A stretch of 64,000 nucleotides of DNA, taken from contig NC_133481.1 in assembly GCF_025370935.1 (NCBI RefSeq), positions 17,664,070-17,728,069 on the forward strand, in the 5' to 3' direction. This DNA is from Choristoneura fumiferana. Its lineage: Eukaryota; Arthropoda; Insecta; Lepidoptera; Tortricidae. This document shows positions 21,590 through 33,778 of this stretch, in pieces; the stretch's first letter is position 1, and each line of letters begins with the position of its first letter. Both the position numbers and the translations under genes were made by a program. The notes under the pieces were generated by a model. It did not search any database. It was not told the origin of the DNA and saw only the letters and a program-made list of their open reading frames with translations.

Positions 21590-23788
21590 TTTAAGATAAA
21601 ACTACTAAGTTCGTTTGTTTTAATAAATCAGCAGCACCACATAATATTTTGCGCAAATAAAAAACCTTTACTCATCTTTAGACATTGTAGAAGGCGAAAA
21701 GAATTTTAAATACCACATTGCTTTGCAACGACCCTAGCTGGCTATCGCACGTGGCGTGCTACTCTACTGACAGCCCGGGAAAGTAGCCATTTTGAAATAT
21801 TGCATCTGTCAGTATTACTCTATGGTCGCGGTTTTAATATTCATACTGGCCGCAGCGATCCGTTTTATTATATTTTTAAAAGCTACGCAAAATGCATGTT
21901 CTTTGCAGCATTAGATTATTTTTCTGAATTAATGTTATAAGGAGAAATGACTTGATTGTGTATTTTTGTTTGTAATGTGTTTAATTAATAAACCGGCCAA
22001 ATACGATTCGGACTCGCGTACAAAGGGTTCCGTACCATCTATACAACATTCATCAGACATTAGCAAAACAAACACACTTAATAAGATAGAATATTCTTTA
22101 ATTTTTACATCATTTCACTTAGCTATTAACGATACCAATACAACAAAATCTAAATTACAAATCCTATGCATCTATCACAAGAAGTTGACGATCTGTTGTC
22201 ATCGTTTACGTTCACAGCCCCACAAACTTGTCGGATGAGCGGCAAAATAAGGAACTAAAGTAACTGCTTACTAACTCAACGCACGTTTTGCAACACTAGC
22301 GACATTCTTAACTGCAAACATAAGTTGGCCATAGTGATGTGCGGAATGAAAAATCGATTATTGGTAAAGAATGCGCGACATCGATCCGCAGGGTGCCTCG
22401 ATTACTCGATTATATGAGCGTAATGCTGGCCACTTAAGCGTTAAAAAAATAAGTAGATCGACGTTGTTTTTTTTTCGAAGCCGACCTTTTTGATAATGGG
22501 TTTGCTTTCTTGCAGTGGCAGGGTTATTATTTGCCATAATTTCATTTGTGTGATTTTTTCCGATTGGTTACAATGCTGTGTTTTTATATTACTTTTATTA
22601 GATTAACATTATTATATTCAATCGATGTTAAAGTTTTCGATTGGTTTATGGCTGAACCAAAAAACGAACCTAGGTACAAGAGTGGGACAACTCTCAAACA
22701 TTTTAGTCAAAGCTTTTAAAAGATAACTTGATACTTATTATTCTTGATTCCAAAGAATAAGAGTCTTGACGTAGGGCTAAATAGAAAAGTTTAATTATGA
22801 CGGCATGAGAGAGCAAAGGAGCGAGGTACTATTAATGTTGTGTCAGACAAAGCTGAAGTATATCGCGTCTCATTGGCTTTGTGTTGAAATTGTATTTTAA
22901 AAGAGCCATTACGCACAGACTTTAAACTATAGCTGCCAACTGGCAACATAAAATTTTAAACCATCGCACAGACAAGAAATAGATGACGCACGAGTTAATA
23001 ATTAAAAAAAAATATCGATTGGCAACATTCTCTTACACAAAATTAACGATTCATCTTATCCAGTCTCGTGATTGGGTATTAAGAATTAAGTCTGATACCT
23101 CATTTAACGTTGCTTAAAGGAAAAACAACCTTGTTTCGACATGGCAACACTGAAATTAGAATAGCTAGCGCAATTTTATGGTTTAGCTAGGTTTTGCACG
23201 GGAGCGCAATTTTGTAAAGGTCAATGACCTCATCACATTAAATTGTGCGGATAGGTTAATTAAAAAAAATATATTACTTCCATAGACTACATTTCTGAAA
23301 AATATAATTAGTCTGTGTGTTACATTATCAAAAAATATTAGATATTTTTTTTCCTTTAGCCAATTAAACAAAAACTTAGGAAGATAAAGCTCGTCACCGT
23401 GTGACGTCATGTCTTGTTACAATTTTTACTAACACGTAATGTCACAGGCCTGCACTTCTGAACTTTGATATGCTGTATAATAATACGGGATAGGATAGGA
23501 TATAATGGTGGTTACAGAACTTGTGCTTTCTGGGTAAGATTTAAATGCCTATAACGCAGCTACTTTTTTTCTTGACATGCATGATAATCGAGCGCTTAAT
23601 ACCTTGAGCAAACCGGTATTGCCGTTTTATAAATTATATTCTTTATTTTTATATTTCAATGAGTAAGATATCAGAATTTTTTTTTGTGCAAAAAAAAATA
23701 TTTCATTTTAGTAACCTATTTTACACTTGGTTTTATCGCGTGGCTTGCTTGATAATTGCTACAAATTACTTATTAAGGTCTTATTCCA
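21590..23788. other. Intronic DNA, few features
   Basis: At 21990-22036 ACCGGCCAAATACGATTCGG, then ACTCGCGTACAAAGGGTTCC, is the end of the 'AGGGTTCCG' repeat family. The remaining sequence is AT-rich without recognised elements or coding. Confidence 0.4.
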
Positions 23789-23915
23789 CCATTCATCGAT
23801 AAATTTTATGTGACAGATATCCGTGTTGCCATCTTTGTTTATTTTTTCGGAATAAACAGAGGCGGCATCACATCTGTCATATAAAATTCATATCTACTTA
23901 TTGATAAATTGAAAC
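23789..23915. mobile_element. Degenerate inverted-repeat MITE
   Basis: ATTCATCGATAAATTTTATG, then TGACAGATAT on the left, is roughly mirrored by GCATCACATCTGTCATATAA, then TTATTGATAAATTGAA on the right, around a centre with GTGTTGCCATCTTTG. It appears related to lepidopteran elements whose ends read 'ACCATCCATTGAT'. The arms hold several mismatches. Confidence 0.5.
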
Positions 23916-24298
23916 TAAATTACCAGTTTTTGTATAAAAAAGGTAGAGGTTATGCACTCAACTATGTATATATCTTTTTGTATTTTTCGTGTCGATACTT
24001 ACGACTGTGTATTTACGTAGGAATAGGCTGTTTGATACCATCTATTAATTAACATAAAAACAGTGACATTTGACATTTCGGAGACCTCTCGCTACACTAG
24101 CGCCTCTAGCGGCGAATTCATGCACGGTAACCCTCATTCAATTGAAAAACTTCTAATTTTACTTGAACGCTACTAAAAAATCTGATTTTACAGTTATTGT
24201 ACATAGTTAAAAAATATATTTAAACTCCCACATGCAAATAAATGTTTGTTTACTACAACTGCGTTTTAGAATTATTGATTTGAGGTCATATACCCTAT

Positions 24299-24375
24299 TA
24301 ATCTGTCATCTCCCAGGATAACAGGATCGAAGGATTTTGGGCACAAATTTGTGCCTCTGGGAGAGGACAGGTTAA
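24299..24375. repeat. Short inverted-repeat element
   Basis: TAATCTGTCATCTCCCAGGA on the left mirrors CTCTGGGAGAGGACAGGTTA on the right. Within it GGCACAAATTTGTGCC is a perfect 16-base palindrome. It is non-coding and of unknown class. Confidence 0.55.
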
Positions 24376-24617
24376 ATCTTTAGTTTTTTTAAACTTGGCT
24401 GAGAATAAATTCATTCCGGTACTACCAACCAACATTATAAATTTATGTTTACTAGCAATTCCCGATCAGCGTATGTGTGAAATTAGCTCTTTTATTACGA
24501 TTCACTCGATTCTGCGTCGATTAACTGAATCGATCCATTTCATTAATGAAACAAGTAGGGTTTAAAAACTCGTCAAGTGCGATCCAGACTTGCACACAAA
24601 AGATTCCGTACTATCGT

Positions 24618-24880
24618 TTGACGACCGAGTGGTTAGAGAACCTGACTGCGAAGCTTGACGTCCCGGGTTCGATTCCCGGCCGGGGCAAATATTTGTATGA
24701 ATAATACGAATGTTTGTTCTAGGGCCTTGGATGTTCAATATGTATTTAAGTATGTATTTATCTATATAAGTAAGTTTATCCGTTGCCCAGTATCCATAGT
24801 ACAAGCTTTGCTTAGTTTGGGACTAGGTCAATTGGTGTCAAGTGTCCCTTGATGCTCGTATTTATTTATTATTTATTTAT
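24618..24880 (+). mobile_element. tRNA-derived SINE, family A, full length
   Basis: The head GACGACCGAGTGGTTAGAGA (A box) and the B box GGTTCGATTCC at 24666-24676 sit inside a GTCCCGGGTTCGATTCCCGG T-arm-like hairpin. The body has AATGTTTGTTCTAGGGCCTT and TTAGTTTGGGACTAGGTCAA, and it ends in a TTTATTTATT-rich tail. Further copies are at 29415-29667, 45944-46173 and 38715-38915. It lies just behind an 'AGGGTTCCG' family fragment (24566-24612). Confidence 0.85.
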
Positions 24881-25568
24881 CGTTTAATTAGCATTACATA
24901 TTATGATTTACACAAAAACGAAAAACAAAACACAGAAAAAGACAAAAGGTTGTTATTCATAGATACCAACCTCCGCAAGCAAACGCCTTAAAATCTTAAA
25001 TCAATCGAGCAGACATTTTCCACAACGTTGTAGAAACTGAAAGGCGTACTGGCAGAGTGGAATTTTTTAGCTGTAAATGTCACGTTGACATTCCGTACAT
25101 CTGCCAAAGACATTATCGTGAAATTGATTGTGAAAAGGTATCCTAGCACACGACTCAATTTCTTTGCCTGTACCTGTGAAGCTTTCGTTTTAATTTAAAT
25201 TGGAAAGACAGAAATTTTATATACAACTTCAAGTTTTAATGCTATAGAATGAGCGTTTATTAAAGTTTATTAAAATAACCACAATTGTTCAAACATAAAG
25301 CGAACTTTAATCTTCATACGGCACAAAATCCAACCGTACATTAAAACTAATAACAAAACGAAACGGGCGGTTTTTTCGTCGAAACTCATTTCGTTGCGTC
25401 TTCTTTTAATAAAGCTCTCTGTCTCTTACGGTAACCGCGGGTGTGAGGGAGAGGGGGGAAATTATAGGGCTGTCCGCGCTATGGCGGGCCTTGGAGTTGC
25501 CAACGCAATGAAACAAGAAATGGCTTAATGTTTGTAAAAACTGAGGTGAATTATGTGGCCAGTTGGCG
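24881..25568. other. Intronic DNA without recognised features
   Basis: AT-rich, with a GC-richer patch at 25425-25510 (GGTAACCGCGGGTGTGAGGG). No repeat or coding sequence was recognised. Confidence 0.4.
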
Positions 25569-25831
25569 TATTTTTTTTTTTTTTAATGGTATAGGGGGAA
25601 AACGAGCAGGCGGATCGCCTGATGGTAAGCGATTACCGTCGCCCATGGACACCTGCAACACCAGAAGAGTTACAAGTGCGTTGCCGGCCTTTAAGGTAGG
25701 AGTACGCTCTTTTCTTGAAAACTTGAAGGTCCGGGAATACCGCAGGCGATAGCTCATTCTAGAGTTTTGCTGTGCGAGGCAGGAAATTTCTGGAAAAACG
25801 CACAGTAGAGGACCGCCAACCATCTAAATGG
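25569..25831 (-). mobile_element. Retroelement 3' part, 'GGCAAACGAGCAAG' family F
   Basis: A plus-strand poly-T run (25571-25584) is the tail of a minus-strand insertion. It is followed by AAAACGAGCAGGCGGATCGC, CTGATGGTAAGCG, CGCCCATGGACACCTGCAAC and GTGCGTTGCCGGCCTTTAAG. The same block recurs at 33621-33778, 39351-39501 and 50309-50365. Open frames on both strands here are not conserved genes. Whether it is a SINE or a LINE end is not resolved. Confidence 0.7.
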
Positions 25832-25967
25832 TGAGTATTATTTTGATACGTGGCTAGAGATGTGATTGTAGTCCGTGTAACCTATTTTATACACAAAATT
25901 GGCTTTGATATAAATATGGATGTAGCTTGAAGAATTGGACCATGTTCACCTCGAAAATAAATAAAGT

Positions 25968-26057
25968 GGTGTATGTGAGGTTCCCATTGTGCACAGGGCT
26001 CGCGTGGGAACTTCGTCTCAAGGCTTTGCATTTTAAGAGGAGGTCTGTGCCCTAGAG
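25968..26057 (+). repeat. SINE family B, body fragment
   Basis: GTGTATGTGAGGTTCCCATT, then GGCTCGCGTGGGAACTTCG and AGAGGAGGTCTGTGCCCTAG, matches the second half of the family B copies. There is no tRNA head. Confidence 0.6.
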
Positions 26058-26782
26058 TCAGACGTGTACTAAGTCGCGATGAAATACTTTAAAAATATCC
26101 AAATTTCTGTACTTCACCTATATATTTAATTAAAATTAAAATAAGTGAATGTAACCGTAGATGACTCTATTAGATATTTATAACTAACTATACCAGTTAT
26201 TTGCATGTTAAGAAAATGTTAAGTAAATTTAACGTGTGGATAAATAATTAATAGCCATAATGTTAAAAAGTTATGCATATAAAATAATGCGTAACAACAT
26301 AAAATTGCGTTCTAGCACAAGTATTAAACCTATGTAGCTAAATCGCTACTAGAAATTTTAGCCGAAAAAATATGGCTATTTATAAAAAAATAACTAGCTC
26401 TAGCTAAAAATGTGTAGCCTGGCAACACTGACATAATGACGGACAGCGAGCGACCGCTCCGTTAATGAGAATTGTGGTGGCAACCCTAGCCTTCTATTTT
26501 CAAATGTTTTTTATAACGGCTCGGAGGAAATTGTTGTAATGATAGACCTCGGGCCACTGTTACGGGGTTCTATGTACAGTTCACGTATTTTAAAACAGAC
26601 CTTGTGGTGAGAGACGTAGAGTTAGAATTTAATTGATGAGTTCACATGATTGGTATGTCAAAAAGTTTTAGTTGCAATTTAAATTCCTGGCACTGTAAAA
26701 ATTACCTGTGCTGGAAATGATAAAATGTTTAAGTGTAAAGTAGTGTGATGCATACCAATAGACTGATATTACATCATCATAA
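26058..26782. other. Intronic DNA without recognised features
   Basis: AT-rich sequence; I see no gene or repeat end. Confidence 0.4.
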
Positions 26783-26945
26783 TCATCATTATAAGCCATA
26801 AAACGTTCACTTTTGAACATAGGCCTCCTCCTTAGACCTCCAGTTGCGCCGGTTGGAAGCTGACTCCGTCCACCATGAACCGGCTTAACCAGGGCATCCA
26901 TTCATCTCGTTGGTGGACGTCTTACGTTGCGCTTGTCGATCAGCG
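26783..26945 (-). mobile_element. LINE 3'-end fragment
   Basis: CATAGGCCTCCTCCTTAGAC, CTCCAGTTGCGCCGGTTGG and GTTGGTGGACGTCTTACGTT correspond to the fragment at 4075-4255 in the same orientation. The CATCATAATCATCATTAT start is the reverse complement of its ATG-type tail. Confidence 0.65.
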
Positions 26946-27034
26946 GTCTTCATTCAAAGTCAAAGTCATATCTATATTCAATCCAGGCTTTAACAAGCAC
27001 TTATGCATTTCAATAAGATTATGGTAAAACATTT
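26946..27034 (-). repeat. LINE 3' tail (minus strand)
   Basis: CATTCAAAGTCAAAGTCATA followed by TCTATATTCAATCCAGGCTT is the reverse complement of the tail read at 52440-52592 (AGCCTAAATTGAATAAAGAT, then TTTTGACTTTGACTTTGAA). It runs up to the next element. Confidence 0.6.
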
Positions 27035-27330
27035 ATTTTTAATACAAGCTTTTTTTGCTGACTGTACTTTTGTAGACTTTACTTGCACTGTCACCCGAAC
27101 TACATTTGAAGAAGCCGTTGAAGAGTTCCGTCCTGTGGTGACGATCCTGGCTGGACTACCAGGATGCGACTGCCAGATTATTGTATTATCACATAATTAT
27201 CATAATTATGCCAAATTTCAAGTCAATGCGACTACTGAAAGTTAGTGGAATTTAGCTTGCAAAATTTGATTACAGACAGACAGACAACGGGACAGGTGAA
27301 AGAAACTAAATAAAAGCTTTTAAAAAAAAA
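27035..27330 (+). mobile_element. 'GCTGACTGTAC' element, near full length
   Basis: Starts TTTTTAATACAAGCTTTTTT, then GCTGACTGTACTTTTGTAGA, passes ACGATCCTGGCTGGACTACC and ATGCCAAATTTCAAGTCAAT, and ends ACAACGGGACAGGTG, AAACTAAATAAAAGC. An AAGCTTTT-containing inverted repeat lies at both ends. The 80-codon open frame inside is not conserved among the copies, so I do not call it a gene. Confidence 0.7.
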
Positions 27331-27439
27331 CTTCGAGAACTTCTCAGCCCCAAGGGCCATCGGTTCTCTGTCCTATATGGCTTACCTATTGCCTTTAGCC
27401 GCGGTTCTGCTTGCGTAAACCACCATGATATGACCAATG

Positions 27440-27688
27440 ATAATTTTGATGTTCTAATGTACAATAGAGCTCAGGCTCGCTTTGAGTGTTTCGGAATTTA
27501 TGCGCGAAAGTCCTTTACAGTGAAGGAAAACATCGTGAGGAAACCTGCACAACCAATTCAATGATGTGTGTGAGGTTCCCAACTCGCATTGGGCCCGCGT
27601 GAGAACCAAAACCCATAGTCCCCAAGCCCAAGTCTCATTTTGAGAGGAGGGACGTTTACCTATAAGCCAAAATGATGATAATGATGAA
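27440..27688 (+). repeat. SINE family B-related fragment
   Basis: GGAAAACATCGTGAGGAAAC, CCAACTCGCATTGGGCCCGC and TTTTGAGAGGAGGGACG, then an ATGATGATAATGATGA tail, match the body and tail of family B. The region in front (27355-27440) may be another retroelement end. Confidence 0.55.
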
Positions 27689-28829
27689 TATCAAACACAC
27701 TTACTTACACCCTTCCTAAATTAGGCGGTAAGACACTGCAAACAACCCGTTCAAATGTAAAATGTACTAGAAAAATATTATGCATACCTAGGTATATGCA
27801 TAATATAATAATAATTGTCCATGATAAGTATATAACCCTATAACAGACAGACAGACAGACGGACAGTTCCATTTGACACCTACGGCCACAGAACCCTTAA
27901 AAACCGACGCGTCTTTTGCGAACTCTTAAAGCGAATTTTATATCATGTTTTACAGGTAAATATATAATCATGACATGAACATTTCGAAGCGTTTCCTCAT
28001 GGGACCGATTTGCATAGCTTTACGACCGATCATGGTGAATAGTTATTGTAGCGATGCAATCCTGCGCGCGAGTATTCTTAGAAAACTTTACTACCTTTAA
28101 TACATTTTTCATGAGGCCAAAATCGAATAACTGTACCTGGGCCAATCAACTTTTTTACCCACACTAATCTGTCCGCGACATTTTTCAAACAATTGCAGAT
28201 TTTTGTAAGTAAACATGTTTTTTCTGTAATTTAATAGATGGTGTACATGAATACATGCCATCCTACATAAGTTCAACCTATTAAACCGTGAATTATCTTG
28301 TTGGAAGTACGATTTTTTTGGTAACGCCAGAGACAATTTTTGTAACGCAGGAGACGCCCAAAGTGTCGGTAAAATAGTTGATTGGCCCACCTACACTAAA
28401 ATGAACTGCAGCTACCTTCCAAGTTCGCTATCATGAAAAAGTGGAAATGAAAAAAGTTTCTTCGAACACACACAATTGTCAACAAATCGGTTCTGACAGA
28501 AAATCAGCGCTGCAGGCGTTTAACGCTTCAGCATAATGCTGAGTCAGCGACCGTTTCACTTTCGCGGGGACACACAACATTGTGTATATTGTATTTACTA
28601 TTTTCATGTGTTTTTCTGTATTTTTTTTTATTTTATTTGTGTTAATTTTGCTAAATATGTGTGTCTTCTGTGTTAGTGAATAAATGTCTTCTTTCTTTCT
28701 TTCTTTCAAATAGAGGTATAGGTAAATATGTAATAATACCTACATATAATAAAGGTAAAATATTTGTATTTGTTTTGGATATTTGTATTTTGTTGTATTG
28801 TATTGTATCGTAAAATATAAAATAATACA
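27689..28829. other. Intronic DNA with a LINE-like tail and (CTTT)n run
   Basis: Mostly AT-rich. At 28600-28706 a TTTATTTTATTTGTGTTAAT stretch leads into GTTAGTGAATAAATGTCTTC and a (TTTC)n run, which looks like a retroelement 3' end. At 27844-27870 there is a short (GACA)n run. Confidence 0.4.
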
Positions 28830-28905
28830 AAAGCTGCATGAACACACATTTGTTGCATACACGTAGCTATCGTAAGGTCGCGGTTGGCAAAGTACTTAAT
28901 TGTTT
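28830..28905 (+). repeat. Fragment of repeat family E (end)
   Basis: GCATACACGTAGCTATCGTA then AGGTCGCGGTTGGCAAAG matches the ends of the longer copies at 36673-36892 and 53431-53648. Confidence 0.55.
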
Positions 28906-28913
28906 ATAGTTCA

Positions 28914-29116
28914 CTAGCCGTTGGCCGCGACTCCGCCCGCGTAGTTTTTGTTTATTGCTATCCCGCGGGAACTATGCAATTTTGTGGGATAAAAACTATC
29001 ATGACCTTACCGGGGACTCAAACTATCTGTATACCGAATTTTATCTAAATCGATTCAATGGTTTAGACGTGATTGAGTATCTTCACAAACTTTCACATTT
29101 ATAATATTAGTAGGAT
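28914..29116 (-). mobile_element. Lep1-like Helitron, full length
   Basis: Plus-strand CTAGCCGTTGGCCGCGACTC at one end and CACATTTATAATATTAGTAG at the other, with CTATCCCGCGGGAACTATGC and CTGTATACCGAATTTTATCT between. Both family ends are present. Confidence 0.78.
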
Positions 29117-29414
29117 AGTACCTACGATAAACAAAATTTAAGTTTTTTGTGTGTCCTTTGATCTCGCCTCAGTATAAATGCAAAAAAATAGTTAAATGAT
29201 AGATAAGCTTGAGATAGCTACGCCTGTGCGACACATGCAGAAAGGCCTCGTTCACTTTGACACGAATCAACTGTCACACCAATATTACTATTATCAAATG
29301 ACAACATGACAAAGAGAATAAAATTACTACACGCCAGTAATGAGGTGGAGATATTACATATAAAGTGACGATCAAGCTCATGTGACATTCCACTTAGGGG
29401 ATAATATAACTTAT

Positions 29415-29667
29415 AAATAAATAAATATCATGGGAAACTTGACACCAATTGACCTAGTCCCAAACTAAGCAAAGCTTGTACTATGGACACTAGGCAACGG
29501 ATAAACATACTTATATAGATAAATACATACTTAAATACACATTAAACATCCAAGTCCCGAGAACAAGCATTCGTGTTATTCCCACAAATATCTGCCCGGC
29601 CGGGATTCGAACCCAGGACCTCAAGCTTCGTAGTCAGGTGCTCTAACCACTTAGCCATCCGGCCGTC
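29415..29667 (-). mobile_element. tRNA-derived SINE, family A, full length
   Basis: Reverse complement of the copy at 24618-24880: the AAATAAATAAATA tail, GACACCAATTGACCTAGTCC, then the B box within CCGGGATTCGAACCCAGG and the head GGTGCTCTAACCACTTAGCC. Well preserved. Confidence 0.85.
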
Positions 29668-32600
29668 GACTTGCAGCGACTTTGGCGATTTTTTGACCCC
29701 CCAAATCTCATATGACATTGCGCTAAATATTATTGTGTCAGGTAATCAGTCTAAGATTATGTCTAACATGATTTACTTAATTTTGCCCAGTTTTCTCATA
29801 TGCCCAAACCTTTCCCCCACGTGAGATACGAGATTCGACTCAAACGGGGAGGGTTTACCAACAACTACCACACCTCGCGTAATTAATGGAAGCCCCCCTA
29901 CTATTAATTCTGCTTATGCACTCCGGAAATATATATTTCGTTACTGTTACCTTTTCTATGAATTAAAAAGGTAAATAAATTAACATTAGTGACGACATTT
30001 ACGGAGAATAAGCTGTCGCCCAACCTGCTGTAACGTTAAACACTTACAAGTGCTGCCATCTGTCATTGAGCGGAAGAACTGTTTTATTACGTAAATTTGC
30101 AACGTCGTTAATCGACTTGATTGCGCAACGCGGACTTAAAATAACGGTGTCGACGATGTTCGATTAAATTGTGATAAAACATTTCAATTCTGAAAATCTT
30201 ATTTAATAAGATTTTAGCACGTCACTACATTTTCATTTAAAAGAGTAACGACTGAAGAGTAGAAACTTACAGATAACTCACGACTTAAATATTAAAGCCA
30301 AGAGACCTGAAATTTGGATAACATAATAATGAATATACTAAGGCGAGCGTCTCGCCGCGCAATTAGCTGAGAACACGCTCGCCGCTCTGCTGCCCGCTCC
30401 GCTGCCCGCTAGCGTCTAGTCCGCAGCCTGGCTACCTCTAGAACTACTGAACCGATTATTATAATATTTTACTGATAATCAGTTGAATAGTGTAATCAAC
30501 GTAAGTGTAAAGTATAACTTTTATCCAGAGGAATTGCAAAGTTTTTGCGAAACGCAGAGAAAGTTGCGGGCAATAGTTAGCTTTTTTTGTTTACATCAAT
30601 ATACCCCCGCTTTTCTCCTCTACTCCATTATTATCGGCTAGTGAGCGCTTTATATGCTCCAGTGTTGCCACAGATAATAAAATCGGGTTTGTAGAAAAAC
30701 AAAATGATATCTGTGAAATTTATCGTCAGCCAGTGACTCGCGCTCTAATTCACTGGACGTATCGACTCGATATTGTTTTATCGAATAGTCGGTGAGTTAT
30801 GCGGCGCGGTTATCGTGTCGATAATGCCACGGCTGCTTTTTGCCCACGTCTAGTTGTCTATGCTTCGGATTTTAGGTGGCCAGTGTTGATTAGGGTAGCA
30901 CGAGTGTAGAATAAGCCGGAAAGGTGAGGTCAGAATGTGGGAAAATTTTGTTCGATGAGATAAATATTTTGCTAACCAAACCTAGACATACAGATATAGG
31001 AAATTGTAATTTGTGTTTCTTTTTGTACTGAAAATGTGGCACGTAATCATCTGTAATATAAAAACAATGTCTATCTGACGGGTTAATATCGGATGGTAGG
31101 CTATTTTGTTATATTAATTAGTTATTTTGAGAAAATCTATACTAATACCTATCTGAGAAGCAAGATTAATGTACTTTTATAGTTTAATGTTACCTTATTA
31201 TTGTTTAGTGGTATAATTGTTTCGTGTTATAATAGTTTCGTAAACCCAACCAATCAAAAAACAGAAATATTTTCTGTTCGAAGTGGTAAAAATGAACATT
31301 TGACAAAAAACATTAGGACAAAAGTAATTCGACCATTTGATAAAATACGTTCATAATGATAGTAAACTAATCACTCTTGATTGATCATGTACGACTGACA
31401 CTCACACTTTTAAAGATTAGTAATTTAGTTACAATAATTTGGTTATAACCGCGGCTTTATGGTCAGTTATCTTTTGCAAAAAAAAAAATAACTCGTAAAA
31501 ATGCACATCACTAATTTCCCTTATCCAATTTGACAAATAAACAACGTCTTATGTCTTACAGGAAAAGCAATTGGATTTACCACCTTATTACGTGAACAAC
31601 AAAATAGCTTTCGCTATATCGTGTAATGGCAATATACGAGTGCGTGAAACGATTTGATTGAAACGAAAAATCGGTTCCCGTCTTCGATTTATCGATAAAA
31701 TTCTTCTTTCTCTCTCATTTCATTTCGTATTATCAATGTGATTGTTGGTTACGCGTGTCGATATCGATTTATGATTTAATTATGAGGTTACAGGCCCAAT
31801 TGTAGCCCGAGAGAAAATGGTGTAAGTGTTTATGAACTTAGTATTAACTTACGTCCTTTTGCCTTTTACAGTTTTGGGGGCAACGTACTGGAGTATAGTT
31901 AAACGAAGCGAACGATTTAAAGATGGCTTCCAATTTGCGTATTTTTTTTTGGTTCAACGGTTAGCGGCCAGTAAACCTTACAACAGTTTTTGGATCGTTG
32001 ATTATCTGTTAAACGGTTCAGGTTTAGTTGCGAATTAAAAATAAACTGTTAAGTTTAATTATTAAACTGTCAATTAAAAGAAGGAAATAAATTCTGATTT
32101 CGATGAAACAGAATTTCAGCTCTCTGTTTTAGTAAGTAACACTGCCATTTTCGGTTATGATTTGTACCTAATATGAAGCCTAGTATAACACAGAACTAAA
32201 GAAAACGCTCACATCGTAACCCGCACCACTCACCTTTTTTGACGCCTCTTATATAACTTTTGTATAAAATACAATTAGGTGATGCTAGTTTTAGACAAAA
32301 ACGGTTCTTTTCTCTACCAGAGTCGTTTAAAGAAACTGTTTTTTTTTTGTTTTGGCACGAAACGGCAAAAACTTTACTTAAGAATCCATTTCTCAAAAAA
32401 GTTTCTGAAATTAACGCTCAATGAGAAACGTTCATATAAATTCCGGCTTAAAACTAGGAAGGAAATTCTAACCTGCTGCTTTCCTGAATTGCTTAATTCT
32501 CACCATATGCAAAAGCAGCCGCATACTTTGCCTATATAACCAGATCGTTGCGGAGTCATACTCGTACACGTGCCGAGCGAGATAGACAACGCATATACCT

Positions 32601-33262
32601 GCATTTCATTTTACGCATCGAAAAGGGAACTTGACTTTTCTTTTCGCGTTATGTGCCGAAAAGTGTCTCTGACAGCCGGTTTCACACTCTATTTGATCAG
32701 AATTCGTGAAACACGCTCCAGAGTAGTTGTAAAACTATTTGTATGGTTCAATTAGACGATGGAATTGGATCTAGTAGTAGTAGAGCGACATGGTATTGAG
32801 ACTAAGTGCACAAATTTGGAGAAAGGTTGGCAGCCATTCTCATTCCTCTGTGCACTCAAGTCTAATTACTGTGTCACTAGAGCGCAAAAAGTGGCATGGT
32901 AATTAGACTGGTGCACAGATGAATGAGAATTACCGAAATATAATTAGCATTGACGCTGGATAATATGAGTGACATTGCAGCCGTCTCGTTTAAATGTATA
33001 TGTCTCATTCTATTTCTTTAGTATGTCTGTGGCTGCTTATCGTCAAACCAGAATCACCTATCATGCAGGCAGGCATTGTAAGAATGTCGCCTCTAGCTCT
33101 TGATACTATCCTATTTCCTTTTACATCACATTTGCGTATCGATTTACTTTTTATTCAGATTCCGACAGTAATCGTAAGGTAATCTTGACAGAGTTAGTTT
33201 CTAAGCGAATGTGAAAGGGAGATAACTGCTTTTACGAGAAGATGACAGGTTATCCATATTAT
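29668..33262. other. 3.6 kb of intron with few recognised repeats
   Basis: This is one of the longest stretches without a named repeat apart from the fold-back at 32843-32930. A GC-richer patch lies at 30340-30430 (AGGCGAGCGTCTCGCCGCGC, then GCTCGCCGCTCTGC and CCGCTCCGCTGCCCGC), and CpG-containing words continue to about 30850. At 30555-30578 GTTGCGGGCAATAGTTAG looks like a Helitron end fragment. Short frames in 31820-32760 have no protein-like pattern. Low repeat density makes it a candidate for intronic regulatory DNA, which is inference only. Confidence 0.4.
32843..32930. repeat. Fold-back repeat, about 38-bp arms
   Basis: TCTCATTCCTCTGTGCACTC, then AAGTCTAATTACTGTG, is mirrored by GGCATGGTAATTAGACTGG, then TGCACAGATGAATGAGA. 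A third, direct version starts at 32788 (GACATGGTATTGAGACTAAG then TGCACA). Arms are imperfect. No family is recognised. Confidence 0.6.
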
Positions 33263-33481
33263 TATACTAATATTATAAATGCGAAAGCATGTGTGTTTGT
33301 ATGTTTGTCCATCTTTCACGTCGAAACGGAGCGACGGATCGACGTGATTTTTGGCATTAAGATAGTTTATGGGCCAGAGAGTGACATAGGCTACTTCTTA
33401 TCCCGGAAAAAAGCACAATTCCCGAGGGAATAACGCGCTATTACCGAATTCCATGCAGGCAAAGCCGCGGGCAAAAGCTAG
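33263..33481 (+). mobile_element. Lep1-like Helitron, full length
   Basis: TATACTAATATTATAAATGC at the start, then TATGGGCCAGAGAGTGACAT, CTTCTTATCCCGGAAAAAAG and CAAAGCCGCGGGCAAAAG|CTAG at the end. A 63-codon frame inside is incidental. Confidence 0.78.
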
Positions 33482-33620
33482 TATTTTCATATTTTAAAAA
33501 GAGACGGACCTTTCAATGCTTACCAATAAACCTGCATCTCTTGCCTTAGAATGCCGAGGTTCTTTACTAATAACGGTTTGTTGGCGCTTGTATCGTGATT
33601 TTCGTTTGACAACTTTGACA

Positions 33621-33778
33621 TTTTTTTTTTTTTTTTTATATTCGACTGGATGGCAAACGAGCAAGTGGGTCTTCTGATGGTAAGAGATCACCACCGCCCA
33701 TAGACAACTGCAACACCAGGGTATTGCAGATGCGTTGCCAACCTAGAGGCCTAAGATGGAATACCTCAAGTGCCAGTT
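33621..33778 (-). mobile_element. Retroelement 3' part, family F
   Basis: A T-run (minus-strand poly-A tail) is followed by GGATGGCAAACGAGCAAGTG, GGTCTTCTGATGGTAAGAG and CACCACCGCCCATAGACAAC. It ends at GGAATACCTCAAGTGCC, which is shared with the opposite-strand copy at 39351-39501. Confidence 0.7.

Noticed and set aside
27003..27245. 80-codon frame in the 'GCTGACTGTAC' element as a transposon protein
   Set aside because: The other copies (44456, 47925, 18415) do not keep the frame open.
31561..31660. Possible exon after CTTACAG at 31560
   Set aside because: The frame EKQLDLPPYYVNNK... is short, ends in a stop and has no similarity to cadherin repeats.
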